From positions 1 through 64,000 of the forward strand of contig NZ_JAIVKX010000006.1 of the NCBI RefSeq assembly GCF_020524285.1: a DNA stretch of 64,000 nucleotides, given 5' to 3'. Below the pieces are notes generated by a model. The model made no database searches. It worked only from the letters and a program-made list of their open reading frames with translations, and had not been told where the DNA came from. The number at the start of each line of letters is the position of its first letter. Position 1 is the first letter of the stretch. A program made the position numbers and the translations under genes. Below, piece after piece: positions 10,135 to 21,578 of this stretch. Origin of the DNA: Alloyangia pacifica. GTDB lineage: Bacteria; Pseudomonadota; Alphaproteobacteria; Rhodobacterales; Rhodobacteraceae.

Positions 10135-10992
10135 TCAACCCACCGGCAGGCTGCCGGTGGCAAGCTCCATGATCTCCTCGGTGATCGCATCCTGCCGCAA
10201 CCGCCGTGCCTGCCCGACGAGAGCGTCGAGCGAGTGGGTGACATTGTCGTGGGCGGCGATCATCGCGCGCATCCGGGCCTCGTTCTCGGCGGCGAAGGAG
10301 AGCATCAGCGCCTCGCTGATCTCGGCGAAGATGTATTCCTCGACCAGCCGGGCGAGCAGGTCCTCCGGCGGCAGGGTGATCCGCGGCGGCAGCGCCGCAT
10401 GGGGCAGGGGGAAACGCGAGTAGTCGAACGGCACCAGCCGCGTCTGCACCACGTCGTAGCCTTCGGAGCCACCTGGCGCGGCATGCAGCACCGAGACCGA
10501 GGTGGCGCGACCGCCCGAGACGCGCTCGAAGACCGCCTCGGCGATCCGCCCGGCAAGATGCGGCGTGCGCGCGGGATGGGCAATCATCGGCGCGCTCCAG
10601 CTCGGCGCAATGCCGTAGTCGGGAGCGACGAGCAGCCCGCGGTCACCGATCAGCAGCACGTCCGCCGGGTTCTGTGCCTTGCGCAGCGCGACCTGCGTCA
10701 CCTCCAGCACCCGCGCCGAGAAGCTGCCGGCAAAGCCCTGCTCGGCGCAGAGCACGATGAAGAGCGCGCCGCCGCTGGCGGACGAGGGCGGTTCTGCCCG
10801 GTCCGGCCCGGTGAAGCTCAGCGCGTGGCCGATGGCCTCGCCGATGGTATCGGCATAGAGGCGGATCGCGCCGATATGGCCATGCGCGTCCTGCAACCGC
10901 GAGGCGGCGATGCCGCGCATGGCGGCGATCACCGCCGAGAGCTTGTGGACGGTGCCGATGCGTTCCTCGACGTCCGAGAGCGTGCCGCTCAT
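10135..10992 (-). CDS. atpG: N-ATPase gamma subunit
   Basis: Central-stalk subunit of the alternative rotary ATPase, 285 aa. The N-terminal coiled-coil helix ([21 protein letters not shown]) and the C-terminal helix ([28 protein letters not shown]) are those that form the rotating shaft; the middle is a Rossmann-like domain that diverges strongly from housekeeping gamma. Start and atpA stop overlap (ATGA). It is last of the nine atp genes, as expected for the atpDCQRBEFAG order. Confidence 0.93.
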   Translation of the reverse strand: MSGTLSDVEERIGTVHKLSAVIAAMRGIAASRLQDAHGHIGAIRLYADTIGEAIGHALSFTGPDRAEPPSSASGGALFIVLCAEQGFAGSFSARVLEVTQVALRKAQNPADVLLIGDRGLLVAPDYGIAPSWSAPMIAHPARTPHLAGRIAEAVFERVSGGRATSVSVLHAAPGGSEGYDVVQTRLVPFDYSRFPLPHAALPPRITLPPEDLLARLVEEYIFAEISEALMLSFAAENEARMRAMIAAHDNVTHSLDALVGQARRLRQDAITEEIMELATGSLPVG

Positions 10993-12515
10993 CCCTCCGT
11001 CTCCATCCCGCCCAGCTCGCGCGCCAGACCGGCCACCACCTCCACCAGCGCCGCGCGGGCGGCATCGCTCAGGGCACCGCTCTCTTCGAGGCCCGCCTTT
11101 GCCTCTCCGCCTTCCGCATCAATCCGAGACGGGAGCTGACGCCGCAGCCCGGCCAGTTGCTCCGGGCTCAGCCCGTCGAGCTTGCCCTCGGCCAGCGCCG
11201 CCAGCAGCGCCACCTGGTCAACCAGCCGCAGCCCGGCGTAGCGCGGCTGGTTGAGAAGCGCCCGAATGCTCTCGCCGCGGGCGATCTGCGCCTTGACCCG
11301 CGTGCTCGAAATGCCGCCGAAGCGGGTGAACATCTCGAGCTCCTGGAACTGAGCGTACTCCAGCCGCACCCGGCCCGACACGGCCCGCAGCGCAGGGGCC
11401 TGCGCCTTGCCTCCAACGCGGCTGACCGAGAGCCCGACATCGACCGCGGGGCGCTGGTCCGCGGCGAAGAGATGCGAGTCGAGCACGATCTGCCCGTCGG
11501 TGATCGAGATGAGGTTGGTCGGGATATAGGCCGAGAGGTTGCCCGCGTCGGTCTCGGCGATGGGCAGCGCAGTGATCGAGCCGCCCCTCTCGGGCGGCAG
11601 CTTCGCGGCGCGCTCCAGCAGCCGGGCGTGGAGGTAGAAGATGTCGCCGGGGTAGGCCTCGCGGCCCGGCGGTTCGCGGGTGAGCAGCGCCAGCTCTCGG
11701 TGGGTGGCGGCGTGGCGGGTCAGGTCGTCGATCACGATCAGCACGTCACGCCCGGCGTCGCGGAAGTGCTCGGCCATGCTCATCCCGGCGAAGGGCGCGA
11801 TCCATTGCAGCCCCGGCGCGCTGCCCGCATCGCCGACGACGAAGACGCAGCGCTTGGGGGCACCATGCTCGCGCACCGCTGCCACGACCCGCTCCACCGC
11901 CGTGGCGCGCTGGCCGACGGCGACGTAGATGCAGAGGACGTCGGAATGCTTCTGGTTGACGATGGCCTCCACCGCGAGGGCGGTCTTGCCGGTGGCCCGG
12001 TCGCCGACGATCAGCTCGCGCTGGCCGCGACCGACCGCGAACAGGCTGTCGACCACCAGCACTCCGGTCATCATCGGCTCCGACACCAGCGCGCGGTCGA
12101 TGATCCCGGGGGCGGGCCGCTCGATGGGCAGGGTTTCCGAGGCGTCCAGCGTCGGGCCGTCGTCGATCGGGCGGCCAAGCGGGTCGACGATGCGGCCCAG
12201 AAGTGCCTCGCCGATGGGCACGCGGACGATGTCGCCGGTGTCGGTGACCTTGGCACCCGCCTCGATCCCGGTGACATCGTCGAAGAGCACCGCGTCGATC
12301 TCATGGGCGTCCAATGTCTGCGCGAAGCCGGCCTGCCCGCCCTCGAAGCGCAGCAGCGCGCCGAGCGGCGCATCCGGCAGGCCCGAGATGCGGGCGATGC
12401 CGTCGGCGACCGAGATCACCCGCCCGATGGGCTCCGCCTCGGGCTCGAGAGTGGCGCGGGCAATCGCGGCGCGGCCTTGGCGGAGCCAGTCGGCGGAGGG
12501 GGTCTCGTCAGTCAT
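10989..12515 (-). CDS. atpA: N-ATPase alpha subunit
   Basis: Non-catalytic nucleotide-binding subunit, 508 aa. It has the beta-barrel N-domain ([16 protein letters not shown]), the Walker A variant GDRATGKT at 171-178, the Walker B region [12 protein letters not shown] and the alpha-type arginine-finger segment SVSRVGG. The first 20 residues lack the longer basic N-terminus with which housekeeping alpha subunits contact delta, in keeping with the absence of an atpH gene. It overlaps atpF by 8 bp. Confidence 0.95.
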   Translation of the reverse strand: MTDETPSADWLRQGRAAIARATLEPEAEPIGRVISVADGIARISGLPDAPLGALLRFEGGQAGFAQTLDAHEIDAVLFDDVTGIEAGAKVTDTGDIVRVPIGEALLGRIVDPLGRPIDDGPTLDASETLPIERPAPGIIDRALVSEPMMTGVLVVDSLFAVGRGQRELIVGDRATGKTALAVEAIVNQKHSDVLCIYVAVGQRATAVERVVAAVREHGAPKRCVFVVGDAGSAPGLQWIAPFAGMSMAEHFRDAGRDVLIVIDDLTRHAATHRELALLTREPPGREAYPGDIFYLHARLLERAAKLPPERGGSITALPIAETDAGNLSAYIPTNLISITDGQIVLDSHLFAADQRPAVDVGLSVSRVGGKAQAPALRAVSGRVRLEYAQFQELEMFTRFGGISSTRVKAQIARGESIRALLNQPRYAGLRLVDQVALLAALAEGKLDGLSPEQLAGLRRQLPSRIDAEGGEAKAGLEESGALSDAARAALVEVVAGLARELGGMETEG

Positions 12516-13242
12516 GTCTCAGCAGCTCCTGCCGGATGCGGTCGAGGTCGGCGCGAAAATGGTTGCGCACCACCGCGTGCGGGGCGTCGAGCTCGATCCC
12601 GGCGATCAGCGACGGATCGGCGGTGACGGCAAGCGCGATCTCGCGGCCCAGAACCTCGGCCAGTCGGGACTTGAGCAGGACGGTCTCGTCGTCGCTCAGC
12701 TCCCGTGCGGCGCGCACCGGCACCGGCCCCTCGGCGCCGAGGCCCTCGCGGGTCTGCTCGGGCAACGCCGCCACCGCCTGCGCCAGCCCGTCGATGAAGC
12801 CGGAGCTGCGCGTGGTCTCGGGCAGGCGGTCGAGCAGGCGCCGGGCGATATCGACGGCGAGATCCGCCGCCTCGTCCCGCAGCGCGCGTTCGGCCTCGGC
12901 GTGGCGGCGCTGTGCCTCGGCCTGTGCCTCCGCGCGGAGCTTGGAGACCTCCTTGCGGGCCTCCTCCAGCATTTGCCGCTTTGCACTCTCGGCCTCGGCC
13001 TGCGCGCCGGTGAGCAGCTCGGCGCGCCGCGCCGCGACGGCTGCGTCACGCGCCTGTGCCGCGTCGCGCGCGGCCTCGGCCTCGGCCCGTGCGGCGCGGG
13101 CGTGGGACAGCTCGTCCGTTGCCGCCGCCTGCCGTTTCGCGATGATCTCTGACACCGGGCGGAACAGGAAATGCGATAGGATCCACAGCAGGACGAGGAG
13201 GTTGACCGTCTGCAGCCCCAATGTCCACCAGTCGAAACTCAT
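12508..13242 (-). CDS. atpF: N-ATPase b subunit with delta-like C-terminus
   Basis: Peripheral-stalk subunit of 244 aa, longer than the roughly 160 aa of ordinary b subunits. One N-terminal membrane helix (about 8-28) is followed by a long Ala/Glu/Arg-rich coiled coil (about 35-135). The last 95 residues look like the C-terminal half of F1 delta/OSCP, with the motif [15 protein letters not shown] close to the DPSLIGGI-type signature of delta. No separate delta gene exists in the operon, so this protein probably does both jobs. The fusion is read from sequence; the functional claim is inference. Confidence 0.9.
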   Translation of the reverse strand: MSFDWWTLGLQTVNLLVLLWILSHFLFRPVSEIIAKRQAAATDELSHARAARAEAEAARDAAQARDAAVAARRAELLTGAQAEAESAKRQMLEEARKEVSKLRAEAQAEAQRRHAEAERALRDEAADLAVDIARRLLDRLPETTRSSGFIDGLAQAVAALPEQTREGLGAEGPVPVRAARELSDDETVLLKSRLAEVLGREIALAVTADPSLIAGIELDAPHAVVRNHFRADLDRIRQELLRHD

Positions 13243-13255
13243 GGCCGGGCGCGCC

Positions 13256-13504
13256 TCACACGAAGGGGTTGGCGAAGAGCAGCAATAGCGCGACCACCAG
13301 CGTGTAGATCGCCATGGTCTCGATCATCGCGAGGCCGACGAAGAGCGTGCGGCTGAGCGTGCCCGCCGCCTCGGGCTGGCGGGCGATGGCATCCATGGCG
13401 GCGGCGACGGCGCGGCCTTCGGCCAGCGCCGGGCCGATGGCGCCGAAGGACACGGCGAGCGCGGCGGCGAGGATGCTGACGATCTCGACGAGATTTGCGG
13501 TCAT
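13256..13504 (-). CDS. atpE: N-ATPase c subunit (rotor ring)
   Basis: Two-helix hairpin of 82 aa that forms the ion-binding ring. Helix 1 carries [10 protein letters not shown], with Glu at the place equivalent to Gln32 of Ilyobacter tartaricus c. The loop is ARQPEA. Helix 2 has [13 protein letters not shown], giving the carboxylate Glu, an adjacent Thr and a Tyr five residues on, which match Glu65, Ser66 and Tyr70. These are the positions discussed as sodium ligands, but the double-carboxylate pattern was reported proton-specific in the Burkholderia pseudomallei N-ATPase (from memory). Ion choice stays open. The start overlaps the stop of atpB (ATGA). Confidence 0.95.
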   Translation of the reverse strand: MTANLVEIVSILAAALAVSFGAIGPALAEGRAVAAAMDAIARQPEAAGTLSRTLFVGLAMIETMAIYTLVVALLLLFANPFV

Positions 13505-14205
13505 GGGCGGGTCTCCTTTGCGGAAGAGGAAGCGGATGCGGAGGGGGTCTGCTCGCCGACGGCGGCGCCGATGAAGACGGTGGCGAGCACGGCGAAGATG
13601 TAGGCCTGCACGGCGCCGGTCAGCAGGTCGAGCGCCATCAGCGGGATCGGCACAAGCAGCCCTGCGAGCGACAGCACGATGGCGATGATGAAGACGCCGC
13701 TCATCACGTTGCCGAAGAGGCGCACGATCAGCGAGAAGGTGCGGGTGATCTGCTCGACGAGATTGAGCGGGATCATCACCCAGGAGGGTTCCGCGAAGGT
13801 GGCGAGATAGCCCCTCAGCCCCTGCGCGGCGATGCCGTACCAGATGGTGGCGGCAAAGACGATCAGCGCCAGCGCGGCGTCGGTCTCAAGCCGCGCGGTG
13901 GGCGGCTCGATGCCGGGAACCAGCGAGGACCAGTTGGCCACCAGCACGAAGAGGAAGATCGTGCCGATCAGCGCGCGGAAGCGGGCCGGCTCGCGCTGCA
14001 TGGTGTCGTGCACCTGCGCGTCGATGGTGGTGACGAAAAGCTCGAGTACGGTCTGCAGCTTGCCGGGCGTCAGCGACAGGCGCCGGGTGGCGAGCCACGT
14101 GCCGAGCGCCAGCAGCGCGAGGATCGCCCAGGTCACCAGCACCGGCTCGGTGATCGGCACCGGACCGAGGTGGAAGAGCGACTCGAGGGACAGCGGGTTT
14201 TCCAT
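13501..14205 (-). CDS. atpB: N-ATPase a subunit
   Basis: Stator membrane subunit of 234 aa with about six hydrophobic helices. The essential half-channel arginine is in [14 protein letters not shown], and the last helix has [21 protein letters not shown] chose the ATG at 14205 because the longer open frame upstream overlaps atpR completely and lacks family similarity; this start overlaps the atpR stop by one base (TGATG). Confidence 0.94.
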   Translation of the reverse strand: MENPLSLESLFHLGPVPITEPVLVTWAILALLALGTWLATRRLSLTPGKLQTVLELFVTTIDAQVHDTMQREPARFRALIGTIFLFVLVANWSSLVPGIEPPTARLETDAALALIVFAATIWYGIAAQGLRGYLATFAEPSWVMIPLNLVEQITRTFSLIVRLFGNVMSGVFIIAIVLSLAGLLVPIPLMALDLLTGAVQAYIFAVLATVFIGAAVGEQTPSASASSSAKETRP

Positions 14206-14486
14206 CACGGCGCCTTTCTGGCCCGACGCAGCACCACCTGCCGCGCCAGCAGCAGCCCCAGCGTGCCTGCCAGAAGGGGCAGCGCCCCGAGCAGCGCCAG
14301 CCCCAGCAGCCCCGCGGCGAGCAGCGCGAGGCGACCGAGTTGCAGCGCAAGCGCGCGCCATGGCGCGCCGCCGTCGAGATAGAGGCCGGTGACCCGCCGC
14401 AGGCTGGCGAAATGCGCCCACCCCAGCGCGAAGCCGAGGCAGAGCGCGAGGGCGGCGAGGGTGTAGGGCGTGTCGAGAGGGCTCAT
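14205..14486 (-). CDS. atpR: N-ATPase accessory membrane subunit AtpR
   Basis: Small membrane protein of 93 aa found only in N-ATPase operons. It has three hydrophobic stretches (about 8-30, 50-65 and 67-85) and the conserved basic loop HFASLRRVTGLYLDGG. AtpR is thought to help c-ring or a-subunit assembly. Identification rests on the operon position between atpQ and atpB plus this motif. Start and stop are coupled to both neighbours. Confidence 0.88.
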   Translation of the reverse strand: MSPLDTPYTLAALALCLGFALGWAHFASLRRVTGLYLDGGAPWRALALQLGRLALLAAGLLGLALLGALPLLAGTLGLLLARQVVLRRARKAP

Positions 14487-14757
14487 TGCTTGTGCATCCA
14501 TTTCCAGGCGGCGTGAAAGCCGATGGCGGCGCCGATCATGATCGCCGGGGCGGTGAAGAAGACCCCGGTGCCGAAGGCGCGATCGGCTATGCGCCCCAGC
14601 ACCACCCCCAGCAGCGTCGGCACCACCACGGCCCAGCCGAGGATGCCGATCTGCCCGAGCCGCGCGCCGAGCGAGGGTTCCGGGGTCTCCTGCCCGAGCT
14701 TGTCCCGCTCCGACGAGCGGCGGGCCGCCTCGGCGATGTGGTTGCGCTCCTCGTCGG

Positions 14758-14761
<4 letters not shown>
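14483..14761 (-). CDS. atpQ: N-ATPase accessory subunit AtpQ (AtpZ/AtpI-like)
   Basis: 92-aa protein with a charged cytoplasmic N-terminus (MTDEERNHIAEAARRSSERD) and two membrane helices (about 42-58 and 66-84) of the AtpZ type. It is the standard third gene of N-ATPase operons. It overlaps atpC upstream and atpR downstream by four bases each. Confidence 0.88.
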
Positions 14762-16948
<2,187 letters not shown>

Positions 16949-17674
16949 ATGATCGAGATTCACGACACCGGGGAGCACGGCATCCTCGAGCTGAAGATGA
17001 CCCCACCGGTCACCGACGCCGACTACCGCGACACGCTGATGCCCGCGCTGGATGCCGCGCTGACACGGGGCGACCGGCTGCGGCTGCTGGCCATCGTCGA
17101 GGCGCAGCCATCGGATTTCACCCTCGGCGCGATGGTGCAGGACGCGCGCGCCGGGCTCAAGCACTGGCGCGGCTTCGACCGCGTCGCGCTGGTGACGGAC
17201 GACAGGGTCGTGAGGATGGCGGTCGGGGGCTTTTCGGTCTTCATGCCGTGCCCCGTCTCCACCTTCCCGATGCAGGAGGCGGATGCCGCGCGACGCTGGC
17301 TGCGCGAGAGCCTCGGCACGATCCAGCAGGAAGACCTCGGGGGCGGGACGTTGCAGGTGCGGCTGCGGGGCAAGGTGGATGGCGCGGCCTACGAGGATGC
17401 CATCGGCGATCTCGACAGCTTCTTCGCCGCGCACGAGCAGGTCCGGCTGCTCATCGACCTGCGCGACTTCGACGGCTGGCAGGGGCTGGACGCACTGCGC
17501 GACCATTTCTACCTCGTGCGCGGCCATGCCAAGAGGGTGCAGCGCGCGGCCATCGTCGGCGATGCCGGCTGGCAGGAGATGGCGGTGCAGGTCGGCAAGC
17601 GCGCCTTCGGCATCGACGCGAAGTATTTCGCCGCCGCCGACATGGCCAAGGCACAGGCCTGGCTGGCGGGCTGA
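16949..17674 (+). CDS. tandem SpoIIAA-like (STAS/UspA-fold) protein
   Basis: 241-aa soluble protein made of two consecutive SpoIIAA-like domains. The first covers about 1-115 (ILELKMTPPVTDADY, then VTDDRVVRMAVGGFSVFMPCPVSTF); the second about 128-241 (LQVRLRGKVDGAAYEDAIGDL, then LLIDLRDFDGWQGLDALRDH and the WQEMAVQVGKRAFGIDAKYF segment). Such domains resemble anti-sigma antagonists and lipid-binding STAS proteins, and the family is usually annotated only as a stress-related domain. The ATG at 16949 is chosen for its GGGAGGA site and family length. It is divergent from the N-ATPase operon. Confidence 0.82.
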   Translation: MIEIHDTGEHGILELKMTPPVTDADYRDTLMPALDAALTRGDRLRLLAIVEAQPSDFTLGAMVQDARAGLKHWRGFDRVALVTDDRVVRMAVGGFSVFMPCPVSTFPMQEADAARRWLRESLGTIQQEDLGGGTLQVRLRGKVDGAAYEDAIGDLDSFFAAHEQVRLLIDLRDFDGWQGLDALRDHFYLVRGHAKRVQRAAIVGDAGWQEMAVQVGKRAFGIDAKYFAAADMAKAQAWLAG

Positions 17675-17686
17675 GGCCGCCGCGCG

Positions 17687-18016
17687 CTACCGCCCGAGCC
17701 GGTCCTGCACGCGGCTCTTGACCTCCTCCGGCTCCTCGCCGAGCGCCCGCATCAGCGCGACGAGATCGTTGCGGGTGCCGTGCAGCTGGTCGAGGAGCTG
17801 CATCACCAGCCCCAGCGCGTCGTCGTTCAGCTCGAAGTCGTCGCAGAGATCGCAGAGCAGCTCCATGCGGGCGATGTCGACCTGACGGTAGACCGGCTGG
17901 CCACCGGCCTCGGCGGGGGTGATGACCTCGGCGCGGAGGAACCGCGTGAGGCGCGTCTGGTCGAGCCGCCCAACGGCGGCGATCGCCTCCTGCTCGGAGT
18001 AGAAGACACGGGTCAT
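17687..18016 (-). CDS. cbpM: chaperone modulator CbpM
   Basis: 109-aa MerR-like protein that binds the J domain of CbpA and blocks its co-chaperone activity in well-fed cells. Features: the N-terminal YSEQEAIAAVGRLDQTRLTRFLRAEVITP winged-helix-like segment, then VYRQVDIARMELLCDL, a fold shared with MerR regulators. It lies 2 bp after cbpA, the standard arrangement. A TTG two codons upstream also opens the frame, but the ATG at 18016 is preferred. Confidence 0.85.
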   Translation of the reverse strand: MTRVFYSEQEAIAAVGRLDQTRLTRFLRAEVITPAEAGGQPVYRQVDIARMELLCDLCDDFELNDDALGLVMQLLDQLHGTRNDLVALMRALGEEPEEVKSRVQDRLGR

Positions 18017-18018
18017 GC

Positions 18019-18990
18019 TCAAGCCCTCCAGCCCTTGCGCGGATCATACGGGTGCGCCTTGCGCCAGTCTTCCATGAAGGTGGCGAGCGTGTCGTCCACC
18101 TCTTTGGGCAGGACGATTTCCAGCTCGATACGCTGGTCCCCGGCGGGACGGCCCGGGGCGGCAACGCCGCGGCCGCGCAGGCGCAGCGTCTGGCCGGAGC
18201 TGGCCCCCTTGGGGATCGTCACCTTCACCGGGCCGGCAATGGTCGGCGCCTCGACTTTGGCGCCGAGCACCGCCTCGTAGAGGGTGATCGGCAGCGATAT
18301 GACAATATCGTCGCCCTCGCGCCGGAACACCGGGTGCGGCGTGATCGAAAGCGTCACATAGGCATCGCCGGCTGTGCCGCCGCCATGGCCCGGCCCGCCC
18401 TTGCCGCGCAGGCGCAGGGTGGTGCCGTCGGCGACGCCCTTGGGGATCTTCACCTCGAGGTTGCCGCCGCCCGGCAGGGTGATCCGCATGCTGCCGCCGT
18501 TTGCCGCGTCGAGGAAGGGCACCTCGAGCGCATATTGCGCATCGGCGCCGCGGGCACGGAAGCTGTAGCTGCCCTGACCGAACCCCGTGCCCTGTTTCTG
18601 GCCCTGTCTCTGGCCCTGGTCAAAACCCGCGCCGGCTTGCCGGCGCATGAATTCGGCAAAGATATCCTCGGCATCGCCGAAGCCCTCGTAGCCGGCCCCC
18701 CGGCGGTAGGGGTTGTCGGCCTGCTCGGCGAAATCACGATAGAACCGGCGCTCCTGCGGGCGCTCCTGTCCGCTGGCGTCGATCTCGCCATTGTCGAACC
18801 GGGCGCGCTTCTCGGGGTCCTTCAGCAGCTCGAAGGCCGCGCCCGCCGCCTTGAACCGCGCTTCGGCCGTTGCATCGCCCGGGTGCAGGTCGGGATGGCT
18901 CTCCTTTGCGATCCTGCGGTAGGCCTTCTTGATCTCGTCGGCGTTGGCGGTCTTGGCCACGCCCAGCACGTCATAGGGATTGTCGCTCAT
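18019..18990 (-). CDS. cbpA: DnaJ-like co-chaperone CbpA
   Basis: 323-aa class II J-domain protein. The J domain (3-70) has the HPD motif in AKESHPDLHPGD, followed by a Gly/Phe/Gln-rich linker (around 100-150) and two beta-sandwich C-terminal domains (LPGGGNLEVKIPKGVADGTTLRLRGKG repeated later as VTIPKGASSGQTLRLRGRG). There is no zinc finger, which separates it from DnaJ proper. It stimulates DnaK and is often nucleoid-associated under starvation. The ATG at 18990 starts the conserved MSDNPYDVLGV. It is divergent from ppsA, with an FNR-like box between. Confidence 0.92.
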   Translation of the reverse strand: MSDNPYDVLGVAKTANADEIKKAYRRIAKESHPDLHPGDATAEARFKAAGAAFELLKDPEKRARFDNGEIDASGQERPQERRFYRDFAEQADNPYRRGAGYEGFGDAEDIFAEFMRRQAGAGFDQGQRQGQKQGTGFGQGSYSFRARGADAQYALEVPFLDAANGGSMRITLPGGGNLEVKIPKGVADGTTLRLRGKGGPGHGGGTAGDAYVTLSITPHPVFRREGDDIVISLPITLYEAVLGAKVEAPTIAGPVKVTIPKGASSGQTLRLRGRGVAAPGRPAGDQRIELEIVLPKEVDDTLATFMEDWRKAHPYDPRKGWRA

Positions 18991-19072
18991 CGCCGCTCCG
19001 CCCGTGAGTCCGCCTCGGGCCAGTAGAGCGCCATCAGCGCCATGTCGCAACCGGCAGCGCAGGACTCCGGCC

Positions 19073-19086
19073 TTGAGGTCGATCAA
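19073..19086. promoter_or_regulatory. FNR/FnrL-like box between cbpA and ppsA
   Basis: TTGAGGTCGATCAA matches the TTGAT-N4-ATCAA consensus at 9 of 10 defined bases. It sits 54 bp before the ppsA start and 83 bp before the cbpA start, in the only intergenic space that can hold their promoters. Oxygen-responsive control of ppsA, cbpA or both is inferred. Confidence 0.55.
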
Positions 19087-19139
19087 GGCAATCCGCGCCG
19101 TGCCGGCCTACTCTGCGGCACGTCAAGGGAGGACGGAGA

Positions 19140-21539
19140 ATGGATGCTCAGGAGCGAGGCGGCGGAGCCGTCCTGAAGTGGTTCGAGGATCTGCGGCGCG
19201 AGGACGTGCCGGAGGTGGGCGGCAAGAACGCCTCGCTCGGCGAGATGGTTGCCCGTCTGGGTGGCGAGGGGATCCGTGTGCCGCCGGGCTTCGCGACCAC
19301 CGCCGCCGCCTACCGCAGCTACATCGCCGGGAACGGGCTCGAGGCGGTTCTCGCCGATCAGCTCGGTCAGCTTGCCGAGGGGCGGCGGACGCTGGCGGAG
19401 GCGGGGCGGCACATCCGCGATGCCGTGGCTGCGGGCGCATGGCCCGAGGAGATCGAGAGCGCGATCCGCGCCGCCTACCGCGCCCTCGGTGACCGCGTCG
19501 GCGAGGCCGAGCCCGCCGTTGCGGTGCGTTCGTCTGCCACCGCCGAGGATCTGCCCGACGCAAGTTTCGCGGGCCAGCAGGAGACTTTCCTCAACATTCG
19601 CGGCGAGGCGGCGCTGCTCGCCGCCTGCCGCCGATGCTATGCTTCGCTGTTCACCGACCGGGCGATCACCTACCGGCGGCTCAAGGGGTTCGATGACCTC
19701 GGGGTGGCGCTCTCCATCGGCGTGCAACTTATGGTCCGCGCTGACGAGGGCGGCTCGGGGGTGATGTTCTCGCTCGACACCGAGAGCGGCTTCGATCGGC
19801 TGGTGCTGATCAACGCCGCCTGGGGGCTGGGGGAGAACGTGGTGCAGGGGGCGGTGAGCCCCGACGAGTACCAGGTCTACAAGCCGTTCCTCGATGACCA
19901 GACCCGCGTGCCGATCCTGCACAAGGCGCTGGGAGCCAAGGCGATCAAGATGATCTATGGTGCGGGAGATGGCGCACCGACCCGCAACGTGCCGACCTCG
20001 AAGGCAGAGCGCGAGAGCTTCGTGCTGTCCGAGGGTGAGATCCTCGAACTGTCGCGCATGGCGGTGAAGATCGAACTGCACTACGGCCAGCCGATGGACA
20101 TGGAATGGGCGCGCGACGGCCTCGGTGGTCCGCTCTACATCGTGCAGGCGCGGCCCGAGACGGTGCAGTCGCGCAGCGAGAGCCACGCCTTCCGCAGCTA
20201 CCGGCTGGGCGAGACCGGCGCGGCGCTCCTGAAAGGGCTCAGCGTCGGCAGCGCGGTGGCGACCGGCGAGGTCTGCCAGATCGAGAGCGCCGCCGACATC
20301 GGCCGCTTCCGCGACGGCGCGGTGCTGGTCACCTCGACCACCGATCCCGACTGGGTGCCGATCATGAAGCGCGCCGCCGCCATCGTCACCGACCACGGGG
20401 GGCGCACCTCGCACGCGGCGATCATCAGCCGCGAGCTGGGCGTGCCGGCCATCGTCGGCACCGGGCAGGCGACGCACCTGCTGCACGACGGGCAGGCGAT
20501 CACCGTCTCTTGCGCAGGGGGCGACGAGGGGGTGATCTACGCGGGCGAGGCCGACTTCGAGGTCGAGGAGACGCGGCTCGACGAGATCCCGCCGACCCGC
20601 ACCAAGGTGATGCTCAACATGGCCAACCCGGCAGCGGCGACGCGCTGGTGGCGGCTGCCGGCGGATGGCGTTGGTCTGGCGCGGATGGAGTTCGTGATCT
20701 CCAACGAGGTGAAGGTGCACCCGCTGGCGCTGACCCGCTACGACAGCCTGCCCGAGGGCCCGGACCGCGAGGCGATCGACCGGCTCACCCGCGGCTATGC
20801 CGACCGCACCGAGTATTTCGTAGAGACGCTCGCCCGCGGTCTCTCGCGCATCGCCGCCACGTGGCATCCGAACCCGGCGATCATCCGGATGAGCGATTTC
20901 AAGACCAATGAATACGCCGGGCTGCTGGGGGGCGCGGCCTTCGAGCCGCATGAAGAGAACCCGATGATCGGCTTTCGCGGCGCCTCTCGCTACTACTCCG
21001 ACGCCTACCGCGACGGCTTCGCACTCGAATGCCGCGCCATCCGGCGCCTGCGCGAGACCATCGGCTTTCGCAACGCCGTGGTGATGATCCCCTTCTGCCG
21101 CACCGTGGGCGAGGCGGACCGGGTGCTGGAAGTGATGGCCGAGAACGGTCTGCGACGCGGCGAGGACGGGCTCGAGGTCTACGTGATGTGCGAGATCCCC
21201 TCGAACGTGATCGAGGCCGAGGCCTTCGCCGAACGCTTCGACGGGTTTTCCATCGGCTCCAACGATCTCACGCAGCTCACCCTCGGCGTCGACCGCGACT
21301 CCGAGGCATTGGCGGACCTCTTCTCGGAACGCGACCCGGCGGTGCTGTGGATGATCGAGACGGTGATCGCCAAGGCGCGCAAGGCCGGGCGCAAGATCGG
21401 GCTCTGCGGGCAGGCGCCCAGCAACCATCCCGACTTCGCCCGGCTGCTGGTGCGCGCGGGCATCGACAGCATCTCGGTCACGCCGGACAGCTTCCTTGCG
21501 GTGAAGCGGCATGTGGCCGAGGCGGAAGACGAGGGGTAG
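19140..21539 (+). CDS. ppsA: phosphoenolpyruvate synthase
   Basis: 799-aa cytoplasmic enzyme making PEP from pyruvate and ATP (pyruvate, water dikinase). Domain order: N-terminal ATP-grasp (VGGKNASLGEMV, VRSSATAEDLPDASFAGQQET), the mobile phosphohistidine domain (TDHGGRTSHAAIISRELGVPA, catalytic His), and the C-terminal PEP/pyruvate TIM barrel with the catalytic Cys in IGLCGQAPSNHPD. Length equals the family norm. GGGAGGACGGAG precedes the ATG. The FNR-like box upstream suggests use when oxygen falls, for gluconeogenic carbon flow. Confidence 0.96.
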   Translation: MDAQERGGGAVLKWFEDLRREDVPEVGGKNASLGEMVARLGGEGIRVPPGFATTAAAYRSYIAGNGLEAVLADQLGQLAEGRRTLAEAGRHIRDAVAAGAWPEEIESAIRAAYRALGDRVGEAEPAVAVRSSATAEDLPDASFAGQQETFLNIRGEAALLAACRRCYASLFTDRAITYRRLKGFDDLGVALSIGVQLMVRADEGGSGVMFSLDTESGFDRLVLINAAWGLGENVVQGAVSPDEYQVYKPFLDDQTRVPILHKALGAKAIKMIYGAGDGAPTRNVPTSKAERESFVLSEGEILELSRMAVKIELHYGQPMDMEWARDGLGGPLYIVQARPETVQSRSESHAFRSYRLGETGAALLKGLSVGSAVATGEVCQIESAADIGRFRDGAVLVTSTTDPDWVPIMKRAAAIVTDHGGRTSHAAIISRELGVPAIVGTGQATHLLHDGQAITVSCAGGDEGVIYAGEADFEVEETRLDEIPPTRTKVMLNMANPAAATRWWRLPADGVGLARMEFVISNEVKVHPLALTRYDSLPEGPDREAIDRLTRGYADRTEYFVETLARGLSRIAATWHPNPAIIRMSDFKTNEYAGLLGGAAFEPHEENPMIGFRGASRYYSDAYRDGFALECRAIRRLRETIGFRNAVVMIPFCRTVGEADRVLEVMAENGLRRGEDGLEVYVMCEIPSNVIEAEAFAERFDGFSIGSNDLTQLTLGVDRDSEALADLFSERDPAVLWMIETVIAKARKAGRKIGLCGQAPSNHPDFARLLVRAGIDSISVTPDSFLAVKRHVAEAEDEG

Positions 21540-21540
21540 C

Positions 21541-21577
21541 CCCCCGGTCACGCGCGCCAAGACGGCGCGCGCGGGGG
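21541..21577. terminator. hairpin between convergent ppsA and Gfo/Idh genes
   Basis: An 8-bp perfect stem (21551-21558 with 21564-21571), extended by CCCCC/GGGGG after a small bulge. No T-tract on either side, so its role as terminator is uncertain. Confidence 0.4.
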
Positions 21578-21578
21578 C

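Noticed and set aside
9161-10138. N-terminal extension of the P-type ATPase frame over the LOG gene
   Set aside because: The extension is Arg-rich and dissimilar to any ATPase; the ATG at 9160 is coupled to the LOG stop and starts normal family sequence.
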